From Rhodobacteraceae bacterium UBA2776 (GTDB lineage: Bacteria; Pseudomonadota; Alphaproteobacteria; Rhodobacterales; Rhodobacteraceae): a stretch of 38,900 nt of DNA. The stretch is from positions 1,648 through 40,547 of the forward strand of contig DEIK01000105.1 in the NCBI GenBank assembly GCA_002352425.1. Direction: 5' to 3'. Positions 7,417-16,490 of the stretch are shown piece after piece. Position 1 is the first letter of the stretch, and every line of letters starts with the position of its first letter. A program made the position numbers and the translations under genes. The notes beneath the pieces were generated by a model. The model saw only the letters and a list, made by a program, of their open reading frames with translations, was not told the origin of the DNA and ran no database searches.

Positions 7417-9576
7417 TTAGGTGACTGTGGCAGCAAAACTGCTGCGGAACACGTCAGACAATTCACCAAGTGGCGCAGATGAGCTGCCAAAACTGACTTG
7501 GTCGCCGCCAAACCGTCCGACGGAAGTGATCGGCACACCCGCCGTGCTGGCGGCGATCATCAAGGCCTCGGCCTGATCAAAGTTACAGGCCACCAAATAG
7601 CGCGATTGGTCTTCGCCAAACAGGGTCGGTGTGTCGCCCGCCTCAAGGGTGACGCCAACGCCCGCCGCCTCGGCCATTTCAAACGCGGCCACAGCCAACC
7701 CGCCGTCGGACAGATCGGTCACGGCTGTTATCAGCTCGCCGTTGGTGCGGATGAATTCGCCCGCACGGCGCTCGGCTTCTAGGTCAACATGGGGCGCGTC
7801 ACCATCTTCACGGTTGAACACTTCGGCCAGCAGGGCGGATTGTCCCAAATGCCCAAAGGTTTCGCCCACCAGCAAGGCCACATGACCATCGCGCACTTCG
7901 CCCTTGATCAGCATGTCGATGTGGTCGATCAATCCAACAGCCCCGATGGTCGGGGTCGGCAGGATGCCGGTGCCGTCAGTTTCGTTATAAAGGCTGACAT
8001 TGCCTGAAACGATCGGCATATCCAGCGCCGAAACGGCCTCGGAGATACCCTTGATGGCGCCCACGAATTGGCCCATGATCTCGGGTTTTTCGGGGTTGCC
8101 GAAATTCATATTATCTGTGGTGGCCAATGGCTTGGCGCCGACAGCGCACAGATTGCGATAAGCTTCGGCCACCGCCTGTTTGCCGCCTTCAAACGGGTTT
8201 GCCATGACATAGCGTGGCGTTACGTCCGAGGTGAAGGCCAGCGCCTTGTCGGTGCCATGCACGCGCACAACGCCCGCCCCCAATCCGGGCACAACGGCAG
8301 AATCCGCCATCACCATCGTGTCGTATTGCTCATAAACCCATTGTTTGGCGGCATAATTGGGCGATGAAATCAACCCGCGCAACCCGTCAATACCGTCGAT
8401 CTCTGGCACATCGGCCAGTGGTTCGGCGGCGGGGGTTTCCACCCAGGGACGGTCATATTCTGGCGCATTGCCGGACAGCGCTTTCAGCGGCAGATCGGCC
8501 TTCAGCTCACCATTGTGCATGATGATGAAGCGATCTTCCGCGATGGTTTCACCCACGATGGCAAAATCCAGATCCCATTTGTCGAACACAGCCTTGGCTA
8601 CGGCTTCAAGTTCGGGGCGCAACACCATCAGCATGCGCTCCTGAGATTCGGACAACATCATCTCGTAGGCCGTCATGTTTTCTTCGCGGGCGGGTACGTC
8701 TTCTAGGTTTAGGCGCACGCCCAAATCACCCTTGTCGCCCATTTCAACAGCCGAACAGGTCAGACCAGCCGCGCCCATATCCTGAATGGAAATAACCGCC
8801 CCAGTGGCCATCAACTCAAGCGTGGCCTCCATCAGGCGTTTTTCAGTAAAGGGATCGCCAACCTGAACGGTGGGTCGTTTTTCCTCGATGGTGTCGTCAA
8901 ATTCAGCCGAGGCCATCGTCGCGCCGCCAACCCCGTCACGGCCGGTTTTAGCCCCAAGGTATACCACTGGCATACCTATACCGGACGCGGCAGAGTAGAA
9001 AATCTTGTCGGTGTCGGCCAGACCCGCCGCAAACGCATTGACCAGACAGTTGCCGTTGTAGGCGGGGTGAAAACGCACTTCGCCCCCAACCGTTGGCACG
9101 CCAAAACAATTGCCATAGCCGCCAACGCCTTCAACCACACCATGCACCAATTGACGGGTTTTGTGGTGGGCGGGTTCGCCAAACGACAGCGAGTTCATCG
9201 CAGCAATGGGCCGCGCGCCCATCGTAAAGACATCGCGTAGAATGCCGCCAACGCCGGTCGCAGCGCCTTGATAAGGCTCGATATAGCTGGGGTGGTTGTG
9301 GCTTTCCATTTTGAACACCACGCATTGGCCGTCGCCAATATCAACGATGCCTGCGTTTTCACCGGGGCCGCAAATGACTTGTGGGCCTTTGGTGGGCAAT
9401 TCGCGCAGCCATTTTTTGCTGGATTTATAGGAGCAATGCTCGTTCCACATGGCGGAGAAGATGCCAAGTTCGGTATAGGTTGGCACCCGTCCGATGATTT
9501 CCAGAATGAGTGCGTATTCGTCCGTGCTCAGCCCATGGCTGGCGATCAGCGCGTCGTCGATCTGCGGCTCTTGCAT
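7417..9576 (-). CDS. purL: Phosphoribosylformylglycinamidine synthase subunit PurL
   Basis: This 719-residue protein is the small-type PurL, which works with separate PurS and PurQ subunits (not in this window). It carries out the ATP-dependent conversion of FGAR to FGAM in purine synthesis. Visible features include the N-terminal MWNEHCSYKSSKKWL block with the catalytic His, GPGENAGIVDIGDG, KMESHNHPSYIEPYQGAATGVGGI, and the second AIRS-like half starting near YDTMVMADSAVVPG and including DLSDGGLAVA. The ATG at 9576 has a G-rich ribosome site just upstream. It heads the minus-strand run that continues into GNAT, bolA and grxD. Confidence 0.97.
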   Translation of the reverse strand: MQEPQIDDALIASHGLSTDEYALILEIIGRVPTYTELGIFSAMWNEHCSYKSSKKWLRELPTKGPQVICGPGENAGIVDIGDGQCVVFKMESHNHPSYIEPYQGAATGVGGILRDVFTMGARPIAAMNSLSFGEPAHHKTRQLVHGVVEGVGGYGNCFGVPTVGGEVRFHPAYNGNCLVNAFAAGLADTDKIFYSAASGIGMPVVYLGAKTGRDGVGGATMASAEFDDTIEEKRPTVQVGDPFTEKRLMEATLELMATGAVISIQDMGAAGLTCSAVEMGDKGDLGVRLNLEDVPAREENMTAYEMMLSESQERMLMVLRPELEAVAKAVFDKWDLDFAIVGETIAEDRFIIMHNGELKADLPLKALSGNAPEYDRPWVETPAAEPLADVPEIDGIDGLRGLISSPNYAAKQWVYEQYDTMVMADSAVVPGLGAGVVRVHGTDKALAFTSDVTPRYVMANPFEGGKQAVAEAYRNLCAVGAKPLATTDNMNFGNPEKPEIMGQFVGAIKGISEAVSALDMPIVSGNVSLYNETDGTGILPTPTIGAVGLIDHIDMLIKGEVRDGHVALLVGETFGHLGQSALLAEVFNREDGDAPHVDLEAERRAGEFIRTNGELITAVTDLSDGGLAVAAFEMAEAAGVGVTLEAGDTPTLFGEDQSRYLVACNFDQAEALMIAASTAGVPITSVGRFGGDQVSFGSSSAPLGELSDVFRSSFAATVT

Positions 9577-9739
9577 ATTGTCCGTCCCCCGGATGGCAAA
9601 TGATGCCTGATCTCATATGCGATGGGAACGGGCAGGGGAAGGGGGGGCGTGAGATTCTGAAAGAAAATTACGACGGGTTGTCGAAAACTGACCACCCCAT
9701 TCGTCTTTATCCCGTAACCAACAAAAAAAGAGGGACAAA

Positions 9740-10129
9740 ATGAACTTAGAAATTACATCAGTGTACGTGGTGCCACTTGCCGTGTTGATGATTGTTTTGT
9801 GGATGAGTGTAACCAAAACACGCGCTGCGATGGGCGTATCCATTGGAAACAACGGCGATACTGTGTTGCATGAAAAAATCCGTAGACACGGGAATTTCAT
9901 TGAATGGGTGTCAGTCGTGATACTGATGATGATGATCGCCGAGATACGCGGCGCGAATGGAACGGCGTTGCATGTGGCAGGGATTTTGCTGGTGATTGGG
10001 CGTGCGGTGCACCCGTTTGGCCTGCGCCACGACAACCCAAATCATGTTTTACGCATCATCGGCAATACCGGATCATTGCTGGCGCTTGTAATTGCAACTG
10101 GGGCCAACGTTTGGACACAGTTTTACTAA
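9740..10129 (+). CDS. MAPEG-family membrane protein
   Basis: This 129-residue protein has four hydrophobic helices and the MAPEG signature around RRHGNFIEWVSVVILMMMI, followed by GRAVHPFGL. MAPEG proteins are small membrane proteins related to microsomal glutathione transferase; most bacterial members have no proven substrate. AGAGGGAC sits just upstream of the ATG. It precedes the DGPF/ECF sigma pair by about 58 bases on the same strand and might belong to that unit or to its target genes; this is inference from position only. Confidence 0.88.
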   Translation: MNLEITSVYVVPLAVLMIVLWMSVTKTRAAMGVSIGNNGDTVLHEKIRRHGNFIEWVSVVILMMMIAEIRGANGTALHVAGILLVIGRAVHPFGLRHDNPNHVLRIIGNTGSLLALVIATGANVWTQFY

Positions 10130-10187
10130 GGGATTGATTATCCCATTCATCGAGGGGAAACTCTCAAAAAATTAAAAAGGAAATGCT

Positions 10188-10538
10188 ATGAAATATCTTG
10201 CACTAATTTATGCCGCCGCTGAAGAGGAACCGCAGCCAAACACACCAGAATTTAATGAAATGATGGCGGGGTACCAGACAGCGTCTGAAACCTATGTTAA
10301 CGATGATGTCTTTGTTGCCGGTCAGGCTTTGCAGCCAGTGGAAACGGCCACTTCGATCCGCATCCGTGACGGGAAGGCCATTTTGACAGACGGCCCGTTT
10401 GCCGAAACCAAGGAGCAGTTGGGCGGGTTTTATGTGTTCGAGTGTGACACGCTGGACGATGCGATCAAATACGCCAAAATGATCCCCACGGCGAAATATG
10501 GTACGGTTGAAGTGCGTCCAATTATGACATTTGACTAA
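10188..10538 (+). CDS. YCII/DGPF-domain protein paired with ECF sigma factor
   Basis: This 116-residue protein opens with MKYLALIYAA and contains the DGPF motif (residues 68-71, ILTDGPFAETKEQLGGF) that names the family, a ferredoxin-like alpha/beta fold related to YciI. In many bacteria such proteins are encoded directly beside ECF42-type sigma factors, as here (the sigma gene starts 2 bases after this stop). A partner or regulatory role has been proposed for the family; biochemical function is not settled. A clear AAAAGGAAA ribosome site precedes the ATG. Confidence 0.92.
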   Translation: MKYLALIYAAAEEEPQPNTPEFNEMMAGYQTASETYVNDDVFVAGQALQPVETATSIRIRDGKAILTDGPFAETKEQLGGFYVFECDTLDDAIKYAKMIPTAKYGTVEVRPIMTFD

Positions 10539-10540
10539 AA

Positions 10541-11803
10541 ATGACCACCGCCCCCGACGCCGTACACACAGCGATTGAATACACCTTGCGTCAAGATCGG
10601 GGGCGGCTGATCTCGGCCTTGACGGCCGTCATTGGTGATTTCGAGATGGCCGAGGGGTGCCTGCAGGACGCAACGATTGCAGCCCTAAAGGATTGGCCCA
10701 AGAATGGCATTCCGAAATCGCGCCGAGGCTGGTTGTTGCAGGTGGCGCGTCGCCGCGCTTTGGACCGTTTCCGTCGCGCCAAAGATTTTAGCGAAAAATC
10801 CACCCAAATTATGGTGTTGGAGCAAGCCGAGATCGACGCGCCCGCCGACAACCACGACATACCGGATCACCGTTTGCGGTTGATTTTTACCTGCTGCCAC
10901 CCCGCGTTAGATACCAAAACCCATGTGGCGTTGACTCTGCGCACCTTGGGCGGCTTGACCACGGACGAGATTGCGCGGGCATTTTTGGACAAACCCGCCA
11001 CAATGGGGCAACGGTTGGCGCGGGCGCGCGCCAAGATCAGCAAAAGCCGCATTGGTTTCGAAATCCCCGATGGGGCTGAGTTGCAGGACCGTATGGGGTC
11101 GGTTTTGGCGGTGATTTATCTCATCTTTAACGAAGGGTACGCCACCACCAAGGGGGTGCGCCCGATCCGCGTTGACCTGTGCGATGAAGCTATATTTTTG
11201 GCACGATTGATGTGCGACCTTAGCCCCGAAACGCCTGAAATCGAGGGGCTGTTGGCGCTGATCTTGCTGACCCATTCGCGGCGTGCGGCGCGCTATCATG
11301 AAGGGGTGTATACCCCGCTGGATCAACAGGATCGCAGCCTTTGGGACCAACGCCGTATTTCTGAAGGACAAACCGTTCTTGAACGCGCGTTAAAGCGCGG
11401 CCAAATCGGCCCCTATCAATTGCAGGCCTCCATAGCGGCGCTGCATTGCGAGGCAAAATCGTCCCAAGTCACCGATTGGGCACAGGTTGCGGCGCTCTAC
11501 CGTTTGTTGGCGCAAATCGAGCCAAGTGCGATCGTCACGCTGAACCTTGCGGTTGCAGTGTCCTATGGTGAGGGGGTGCAACAGGCGTTGGATTTGCTGG
11601 ACCCATTGGCGGATCGCTTGACGGATTACCAACCTTATCATGCCGCCCGCGCAGATATGTTGCGGCGGATGGGGCGCGGTCCAGAAGCAATTGCCGCCTA
11701 TGGACGTGCTTTGGCTATTACCCAGACGCAAGGCGAGGTGGCCTTTTTACAAAACCGGATCGCGGAAATTTCCAATCAGCCAAAAAAAAGGCCGAGCGCA
11801 TAA
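10541..11803 (+). CDS. ECF-family RNA polymerase sigma factor, ECF42 type with C-terminal TPR-like extension
   Basis: This 420-residue protein is far longer than a minimal ECF sigma factor. The N-terminal region has sigma-2 (about residues 15-85, including LQDATIAALKDWP and RRGWLLQVARRRALDRFRR) and sigma-4 (about 115-170, HVALTLRTLGGLTTDEIARAFL). The remaining 240 residues contain the conserved FNEGY segment and helical repeats (IAALHCEA, LAVAVSYGEGVQQALDLLDPL) of the DUF6596/TPR-like extension that marks ECF42. No anti-sigma factor gene is adjacent, as is usual for this group, so control is thought to act through the C-terminal extension and possibly the DGPF partner. The stop codon lies in the loop of a hairpin. 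Confidence 0.93.
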   Translation: MTTAPDAVHTAIEYTLRQDRGRLISALTAVIGDFEMAEGCLQDATIAALKDWPKNGIPKSRRGWLLQVARRRALDRFRRAKDFSEKSTQIMVLEQAEIDAPADNHDIPDHRLRLIFTCCHPALDTKTHVALTLRTLGGLTTDEIARAFLDKPATMGQRLARARAKISKSRIGFEIPDGAELQDRMGSVLAVIYLIFNEGYATTKGVRPIRVDLCDEAIFLARLMCDLSPETPEIEGLLALILLTHSRRAARYHEGVYTPLDQQDRSLWDQRRISEGQTVLERALKRGQIGPYQLQASIAALHCEAKSSQVTDWAQVAALYRLLAQIEPSAIVTLNLAVAVSYGEGVQQALDLLDPLADRLTDYQPYHAARADMLRRMGRGPEAIAAYGRALAITQTQGEVAFLQNRIAEISNQPKKRPSA

Positions 11804-11812
11804 GGCTCGGCC
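11782..11812 (-). terminator. Intrinsic terminator for leftward (lysR) transcription, overlapping the sigma-factor stop
   Basis: An 8-bp perfect stem (GGCCGAGC / GCTCGGCC, loop 7) spans 11790-11812. On the plus strand it is preceded by eight A, which on the minus strand becomes a run of T directly after the stem. It therefore fits termination of transcripts coming from lysR. The loop contains the TAA of the ECF sigma gene. Confidence 0.7.
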
Positions 11813-11932
11813 AAAGTCCAACAGGGAGGTATGAAGCCAGCAAGAATTGCTTCGATTGCCGCCTTCATGAGTTTTATCTAGGCAGCCATGTGGACCCATT
11901 CAAGAAAAAATATGCGATTTTGAGGCAAAGCC

Positions 11933-11953
11933 GCTATGCGCTGAGCGCATAGC
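11933..11953 (-). terminator. Hairpin immediately after lysR
   Basis: A perfect 9-bp inverted repeat (GCTATGCGC, TGA loop, GCGCATAGC) directly abuts the lysR stop codon. There is no T-run right after the stem, so it may protect the 3' end or assist the stronger terminator about 120 bases downstream. Confidence 0.5.
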
Positions 11954-12859
11954 TCAAGTAAGGTTCTCTGAACGCAGTCTTTTTCGCCGCGCGATGATTT
12001 CGTCCGTGACAAAGTCCCGAAACACCGCAATCCGTTTTGATTGGCGCAATTCCTCGGGGTAGGCCAAAAAAACAGGGATTTCAGAAGATTCCAACTCTGG
12101 CAACACCCGCACAAGATTTGGGAAATCCTCGGTGACATAGTCGGGCAGCACACCAATGCCCAGATCTGCCAGCACCCCTTGCAAAACGCCGAAATAGTTG
12201 TTCACTGTCAGCAACGAGCGCACATTATAGGTCAGCAGATGTTGCACGAAACTTGCACCTGCGCTGACTTGGGCGGCGGTGGTGCTTTGGCAAATTAAAC
12301 GGTGGTTGGACAGACCATCAGTGGATTCAGGCGCGCCATTGGCGTTCAGATAGTCCTGAGTCGCATAAAGGCGCATGTTGACGCCCATCAGGCGTTTGCG
12401 GATCAGGTCGGCTTGACTGGGTTCTTTCATGCGGATCGCCACATCGGCCTCGCGCATTGGCAGGTCCAGTACGCGTTCCTCTAGCATCAGATCAATTTTC
12501 AGATCCGGGTATTTTTCATAAAGCTTTGAGAGACGCGGGGCCAACCAAAGCGAACCAAACCCCGTGGTCGTGGTGACCCGCAGTTCGCCAAACACTTCGT
12601 CGGTGCTGTCACGTATGCGTGCCGTGGCGGTTTCCAGGCGGTGATCAATGGCGCTGGTGGCGTTAAACAGCAATTCGCCTTGTTCGGTCAGAATCAGGCC
12701 GCGGGCGTGGCGGTGAAACAGGGTGGCGTTCAGGCTTTCCTCAAGCGCGCGAATTTGGCGGCTGACGGCAGATTGTGATAAATTCAGAACCTCGCCCGCA
12801 TGGGTCAGGCTGCCTGCGTCTGCAACTGCGTGAAATATTCTTAGCTTATCCCAATCCAT
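11954..12859 (-). CDS. LysR-family transcriptional regulator
   Basis: This 301-residue protein has the normal LysR length. The N-terminal winged helix-turn-helix (about residues 1-60) reads SLTHAGEVLNLSQSAVSRQIRALEESLNATLFHRHARGLILTEQG, with the typical SQSAVSRQI recognition helix. The rest is the periplasmic-binding-like effector domain. It diverges from the indolepyruvate:ferredoxin oxidoreductase gene with a 158-bp shared promoter region full of palindromes, so regulation of that gene by this protein is the simplest reading. The effector might be an aromatic amino acid or its 2-oxo acid, but this is inference. Confidence 0.94.
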   Translation of the reverse strand: MDWDKLRIFHAVADAGSLTHAGEVLNLSQSAVSRQIRALEESLNATLFHRHARGLILTEQGELLFNATSAIDHRLETATARIRDSTDEVFGELRVTTTTGFGSLWLAPRLSKLYEKYPDLKIDLMLEERVLDLPMREADVAIRMKEPSQADLIRKRLMGVNMRLYATQDYLNANGAPESTDGLSNHRLICQSTTAAQVSAGASFVQHLLTYNVRSLLTVNNYFGVLQGVLADLGIGVLPDYVTEDFPNLVRVLPELESSEIPVFLAYPEELRQSKRIAVFRDFVTDEIIARRKRLRSENLT

Positions 12860-12927
12860 TTAGCATCAACCACCATAATTACTGTCCCGTCGTGAAATAG
12901 AATTATCGACTGAACCATCATGAAAGG

Positions 12928-12949
12928 AAATAGCAATATATCACTATTT
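12928..12949. promoter_or_regulatory. Candidate operator: AAATAG-N10-CTATTT inverted repeat
   Basis: Perfect 6-bp arms separated by 10 AT-rich bases lie midway between lysR and the oxidoreductase gene. A further AAATAG copy is present at 12895-12900. The size and position fit a LysR-type binding site. Confidence 0.45.
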
Positions 12950-12958
12950 TTCGCTTGG

Positions 12959-12979
12959 TAGGTCAAGGTTTATGACCTA
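12959..12979. promoter_or_regulatory. Candidate operator: TAGGTCA-N7-TGACCTA inverted repeat
   Basis: This is a perfect palindrome with 7-bp arms and a 7-bp spacer, 38 bases upstream of the oxidoreductase ATG. A TACACT hexamer (12989-12994) that could be a -10 element follows 9 bases later, so a bound protein would cover the -35 region and could repress or activate. Confidence 0.55.
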
Positions 12980-13017
12980 ATGTTGTGTTACACTGCGCTT
13001 AAGGGGATAGTAACACT

Positions 13018-16000
13018 ATGACTGACCATTCTGTGAGCCTATTCGATCGGTATGATCTGGAGAAATCGCCCGTTCTGTTGAATGGCACCCAAGCATTGGT
13101 GCGTTTGATGGTGATGCAGCGCGCGCGCGATGTCGCGGCAGGTCTGAACACGGCGGGCTATTGCACGGGGTACCGCGGCTCGCCTCTGGGCGCTGTTGAT
13201 ATGCAGATGGAGCGGGCCAAGAAAGAGCTGGATGCCTCCCAGATCACCTTTCAACCCGGCATGAACGAAGATCTGGCCGCCACCGCAATTTGGGGCAGCC
13301 AGCAAGCCGAATTGCGTGGCGAGGGCAAATACGATGGCGTGTTTGGCCTGTGGTATGGCAAAGGGCCGGGTGTGGATCGTTCCGGCGATGTTATGCGCCA
13401 CGCCAACATGGCCGGCAGCAGCCCGAAAGGCGGCGTGCTGATGGCGATGGGGGATGATCACACTGGCGAAAGCTCGACCACATTGCACCAATCCGATTGG
13501 GCGATGGTGGACGCTTATATGCCAATCGTGTCGCCAGCTGGGGTGCAGGAAATTCTGGATTACGGGCTATATGGTTGGGCCTTGTCGCGGTTCGCCGGCG
13601 TTTGGTGCGGCCTAAAAGTAATGAAGGACACCATCGAAGTCACCAGCGTGGTGGATGGCAGTCCGGACCGGATGCAGTTTGTCACGCCCGAGTTTGATAT
13701 GCCCGAAGGCGGGTTGAACATCCGCCTGATCGACACCCCCGTTGCCCAAGAGACGCGGATGATTGACTACAAGAGATCCGCCGCTCAAGCCTTTGCAAAA
13801 GCAAATAAAATTGACAAACGGGTCTGGGGTAAATCAGGTGCCAGAATCGGATTTGTAGCGGCTGGTAAGAACTGGCTGGACCTGACCCATGCGATGGAAT
13901 TGCTGGGGCTAAGTGCCGCCGAGGCCGAACGCCTGGGCATCACCACCTATAAAATAGGGCAGGTTTGGCCGCTGGATATGGACAGCTTTAATGACTGGGC
14001 CGACGGGCTGGACCTGATCATTGTGGTCGAAGAAAAGCGCAAGCTGATCGAGGTTCAGGTCAAAGAAGCGATCTTTGATGACCGTCAAGGGCGCCGCGTT
14101 TACGGCTGGCACAAAGGCGAGCAAGGCGAGGAGTTGTTCCCGACCCGCATGGCGTTGGATCCGATTATGATCGCCGAGAAAATCGGTGGTATTTTGATTG
14201 AAGAAGGGCATGGAACGGATCAGATCAAGGCGGGCATGCAACTGCTCTCAACCGCGCGCACCGCTGATAATGCAGAAGAAATTGCAGCGCGCCTGCCGTA
14301 TTTCTGTTCAGGTTGTCCGCATAATACATCGACCAGAGTGCCCGAAGGGTCCCGCGCCTATGCGGGCATTGGTTGCCACTATATGGTGCAATGGATGGAC
14401 CGCGAAACAACCGGATTCACCCAGATGGGCGGCGAGGGCGCGAACTGGGTTGGTGAGGCATTGTTCTCGAACACCGAGCATGTTTTTCAAAATCTGGGTG
14501 ACGGCACTTACAACCATTCCGGCATCATGGCGATCCGCTCGGCTGTGGCCGCAGGCACCACGATGACCTACAAAATCCTGTTCAACGACGCGGTCGCGAT
14601 GACTGGTGGCCAGGGCAATGAGGGCGGTTTGGACGCTGGACGCATCGCCAAAGAAGTGCAGGCGATGGGGGTGAAACACATTGCCGTAGTCTATGACGAG
14701 GCCGAAGATGTGGATCGTGGGTTGTTCCCGTCCAATTTGGAATGGCACCCGCGGTCAAAACTGATGGACGTTCAGCGCAACTATAGCAAAATCAAAGGTG
14801 TATCGGTTATAATTTATGTGCAAACCTGTGCTGCTGAAAAGCGCCGCCGTCGTAAACGGGGGCTGTTTCCCGATCCAGATAAGCGGGTTTTCATCAACAC
14901 GGATGTCTGTGAAGGCTGCGGCGATTGCGGTGTGCAATCCAACTGCGTGTCGATTGTACCGGTCGAAACTGAACTGGGGCGCAAACGGGCGATTGATCAA
15001 TCAAGCTGCAACAAGGATTTTTCCTGCATCAACGGATTTTGCCCGTCTTTCGTAACGCTCAGCGGGGCGGTGGTGAAAAAGGCGGTGACCACAACGGTTG
15101 ATCTGCCAGACTTGCCGACCCCGAAATTGCCCCAAATCAACGGCACCCACAACGTGGTGATCACCGGGGTTGGCGGCACGGGTGTTGTCACCATCGGTGC
15201 GATCTTGGCGCAAGCGGCGCATATAGACGGCATGGGCGCTGGCATGATGGAAATGGCTGGTTTGGCGCAAAAAGGCGGAGCCGTGCATATTCATTTGCGG
15301 CTGGCCAAGAGGCCACAAGATATCAGCGCGATTCGTGTTGCCTTGGGCGAAGCCGACGCCGTTTTGGGTGGCGATCTGGTCACCACCGCAGGGGCCAAAA
15401 CCATTGGCTTGATGAAAACTGGGCGTACGGGGGCTGTGGTCAACAGCCACGAGATCATCACAGGCGATTTCACCCGCGACACCGAATTCAAGCTGCCATT
15501 TGATCGGCTGACGCTGCAACTTGAGGCGCGCCTGTCAGGCAATTTGACTGAATTTGACGCCTCGGAACTGGCGCGGGCTTTGCTTGGCGACAGTATTTAC
15601 TCTAATATGATGATCGTTGGGGCGGCGTGGCAGCAGGGCTTGTTGCCACTCAGCTTTGAATCGATCATGGCAGCGATTGAGCTGAACAGGGCGGCTGTTG
15701 AGGGCAATAAACGTGCCTTTGAAATTGGTCGCTGGGCGGTCGAGCATCCGGCGGACGCGGCCAGTGTGTTGCAACCGGCCGAGGTTGAAGCGCCCAAATC
15801 GCTGGACGAGATGATTGCCTATCGCGCTAATTTTCTTGAGCAATATCAAAATGATGTGTTGAAGCAGCGGTTCTTGTCTCTGGTCAATCTGGCGCAAGAT
15901 CCCGCCCTGAAAGAAGCCGTCGCCAAAGGGTATCACAAACTGTTGGCCTATAAAGACGAATACGAAGTTGCGCGGCTGATGTTGGACACAGCCGACAAAG

Positions 16001-16425
16001 CTCGCGGGCAATTCGATGGCGATTTCAAAATGCGCTTTCATTTGTCACCGCCAATGTTGCCAGGCAAGGATGCCAATGGCCGCCCGAAAAAGCGTGAATT
16101 TGGTGGCTGGGTCATGCCGGTCTATCGTCTGCTGGCCCGCATGAAGGGGCTACGCGGCACCTCGTTTGACCCATTCGGACGCTTTGCCGAGCGCAAAATG
16201 GAGCGCGCTTTGATCGCGCAATTTGAAACAGATATGGCCGAAATTCTGGGGAATGTGACCGCGCAATCTATGGGCAGCGCAATTGCCTTGGCTGAATTGC
16301 CGCTGAGCATCCGTGGTTTTGGTCCGGTCAAAGAGGCCAATGAGGCCACTGCTGCAAAACAGCGCGAGGCATTATTGGCGCAATTTCGCGACCCTGCGCC
16401 AACCGCGGCACAGGCCGCCGAATAA
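13018..16425 (+). CDS. Indolepyruvate:ferredoxin oxidoreductase, single-chain form
   Basis: This 1135-residue protein fuses what are separate alpha and beta subunits (IorA, IorB) in archaea. Early residues hold the pyruvate-oxidoreductase-like domain (YCTGYRGSPLGAVDMQM). The ThDP-binding core follows (YFCSGCPHNTSTRVPEGSRAYAGIGCHYM, then MTGGQGNEGG). A ferredoxin-like stretch lies at about residues 631-643 (CEGCGDCGVQSNC) with more cysteines soon after (SSCNKDFSCINGFCPS). The gamma-type domain starts near VVITGVGGTGVVTIGAIL. The enzyme oxidatively decarboxylates aryl-2-oxo acids from aromatic amino acids to acyl-CoA, reducing ferredoxin. AAGGGG lies upstream of the ATG. It is probably controlled by the divergent LysR gene. 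Confidence 0.94.
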   Translation: MTDHSVSLFDRYDLEKSPVLLNGTQALVRLMVMQRARDVAAGLNTAGYCTGYRGSPLGAVDMQMERAKKELDASQITFQPGMNEDLAATAIWGSQQAELRGEGKYDGVFGLWYGKGPGVDRSGDVMRHANMAGSSPKGGVLMAMGDDHTGESSTTLHQSDWAMVDAYMPIVSPAGVQEILDYGLYGWALSRFAGVWCGLKVMKDTIEVTSVVDGSPDRMQFVTPEFDMPEGGLNIRLIDTPVAQETRMIDYKRSAAQAFAKANKIDKRVWGKSGARIGFVAAGKNWLDLTHAMELLGLSAAEAERLGITTYKIGQVWPLDMDSFNDWADGLDLIIVVEEKRKLIEVQVKEAIFDDRQGRRVYGWHKGEQGEELFPTRMALDPIMIAEKIGGILIEEGHGTDQIKAGMQLLSTARTADNAEEIAARLPYFCSGCPHNTSTRVPEGSRAYAGIGCHYMVQWMDRETTGFTQMGGEGANWVGEALFSNTEHVFQNLGDGTYNHSGIMAIRSAVAAGTTMTYKILFNDAVAMTGGQGNEGGLDAGRIAKEVQAMGVKHIAVVYDEAEDVDRGLFPSNLEWHPRSKLMDVQRNYSKIKGVSVIIYVQTCAAEKRRRRKRGLFPDPDKRVFINTDVCEGCGDCGVQSNCVSIVPVETELGRKRAIDQSSCNKDFSCINGFCPSFVTLSGAVVKKAVTTTVDLPDLPTPKLPQINGTHNVVITGVGGTGVVTIGAILAQAAHIDGMGAGMMEMAGLAQKGGAVHIHLRLAKRPQDISAIRVALGEADAVLGGDLVTTAGAKTIGLMKTGRTGAVVNSHEIITGDFTRDTEFKLPFDRLTLQLEARLSGNLTEFDASELARALLGDSIYSNMMIVGAAWQQGLLPLSFESIMAAIELNRAAVEGNKRAFEIGRWAVEHPADAASVLQPAEVEAPKSLDEMIAYRANFLEQYQNDVLKQRFLSLVNLAQDPALKEAVAKGYHKLLAYKDEYEVARLMLDTADKARGQFDGDFKMRFHLSPPMLPGKDANGRPKKREFGGWVMPVYRLLARMKGLRGTSFDPFGRFAERKMERALIAQFETDMAEILGNVTAQSMGSAIALAELPLSIRGFGPVKEANEATAAKQREALLAQFRDPAPTAAQAAE

Positions 16426-16490
16426 AGCATGGATTTCCCCCTCAAAGCGGCTTATTGCTGGGGCGGAATTTAATGTAGAACGAGGCTGAC

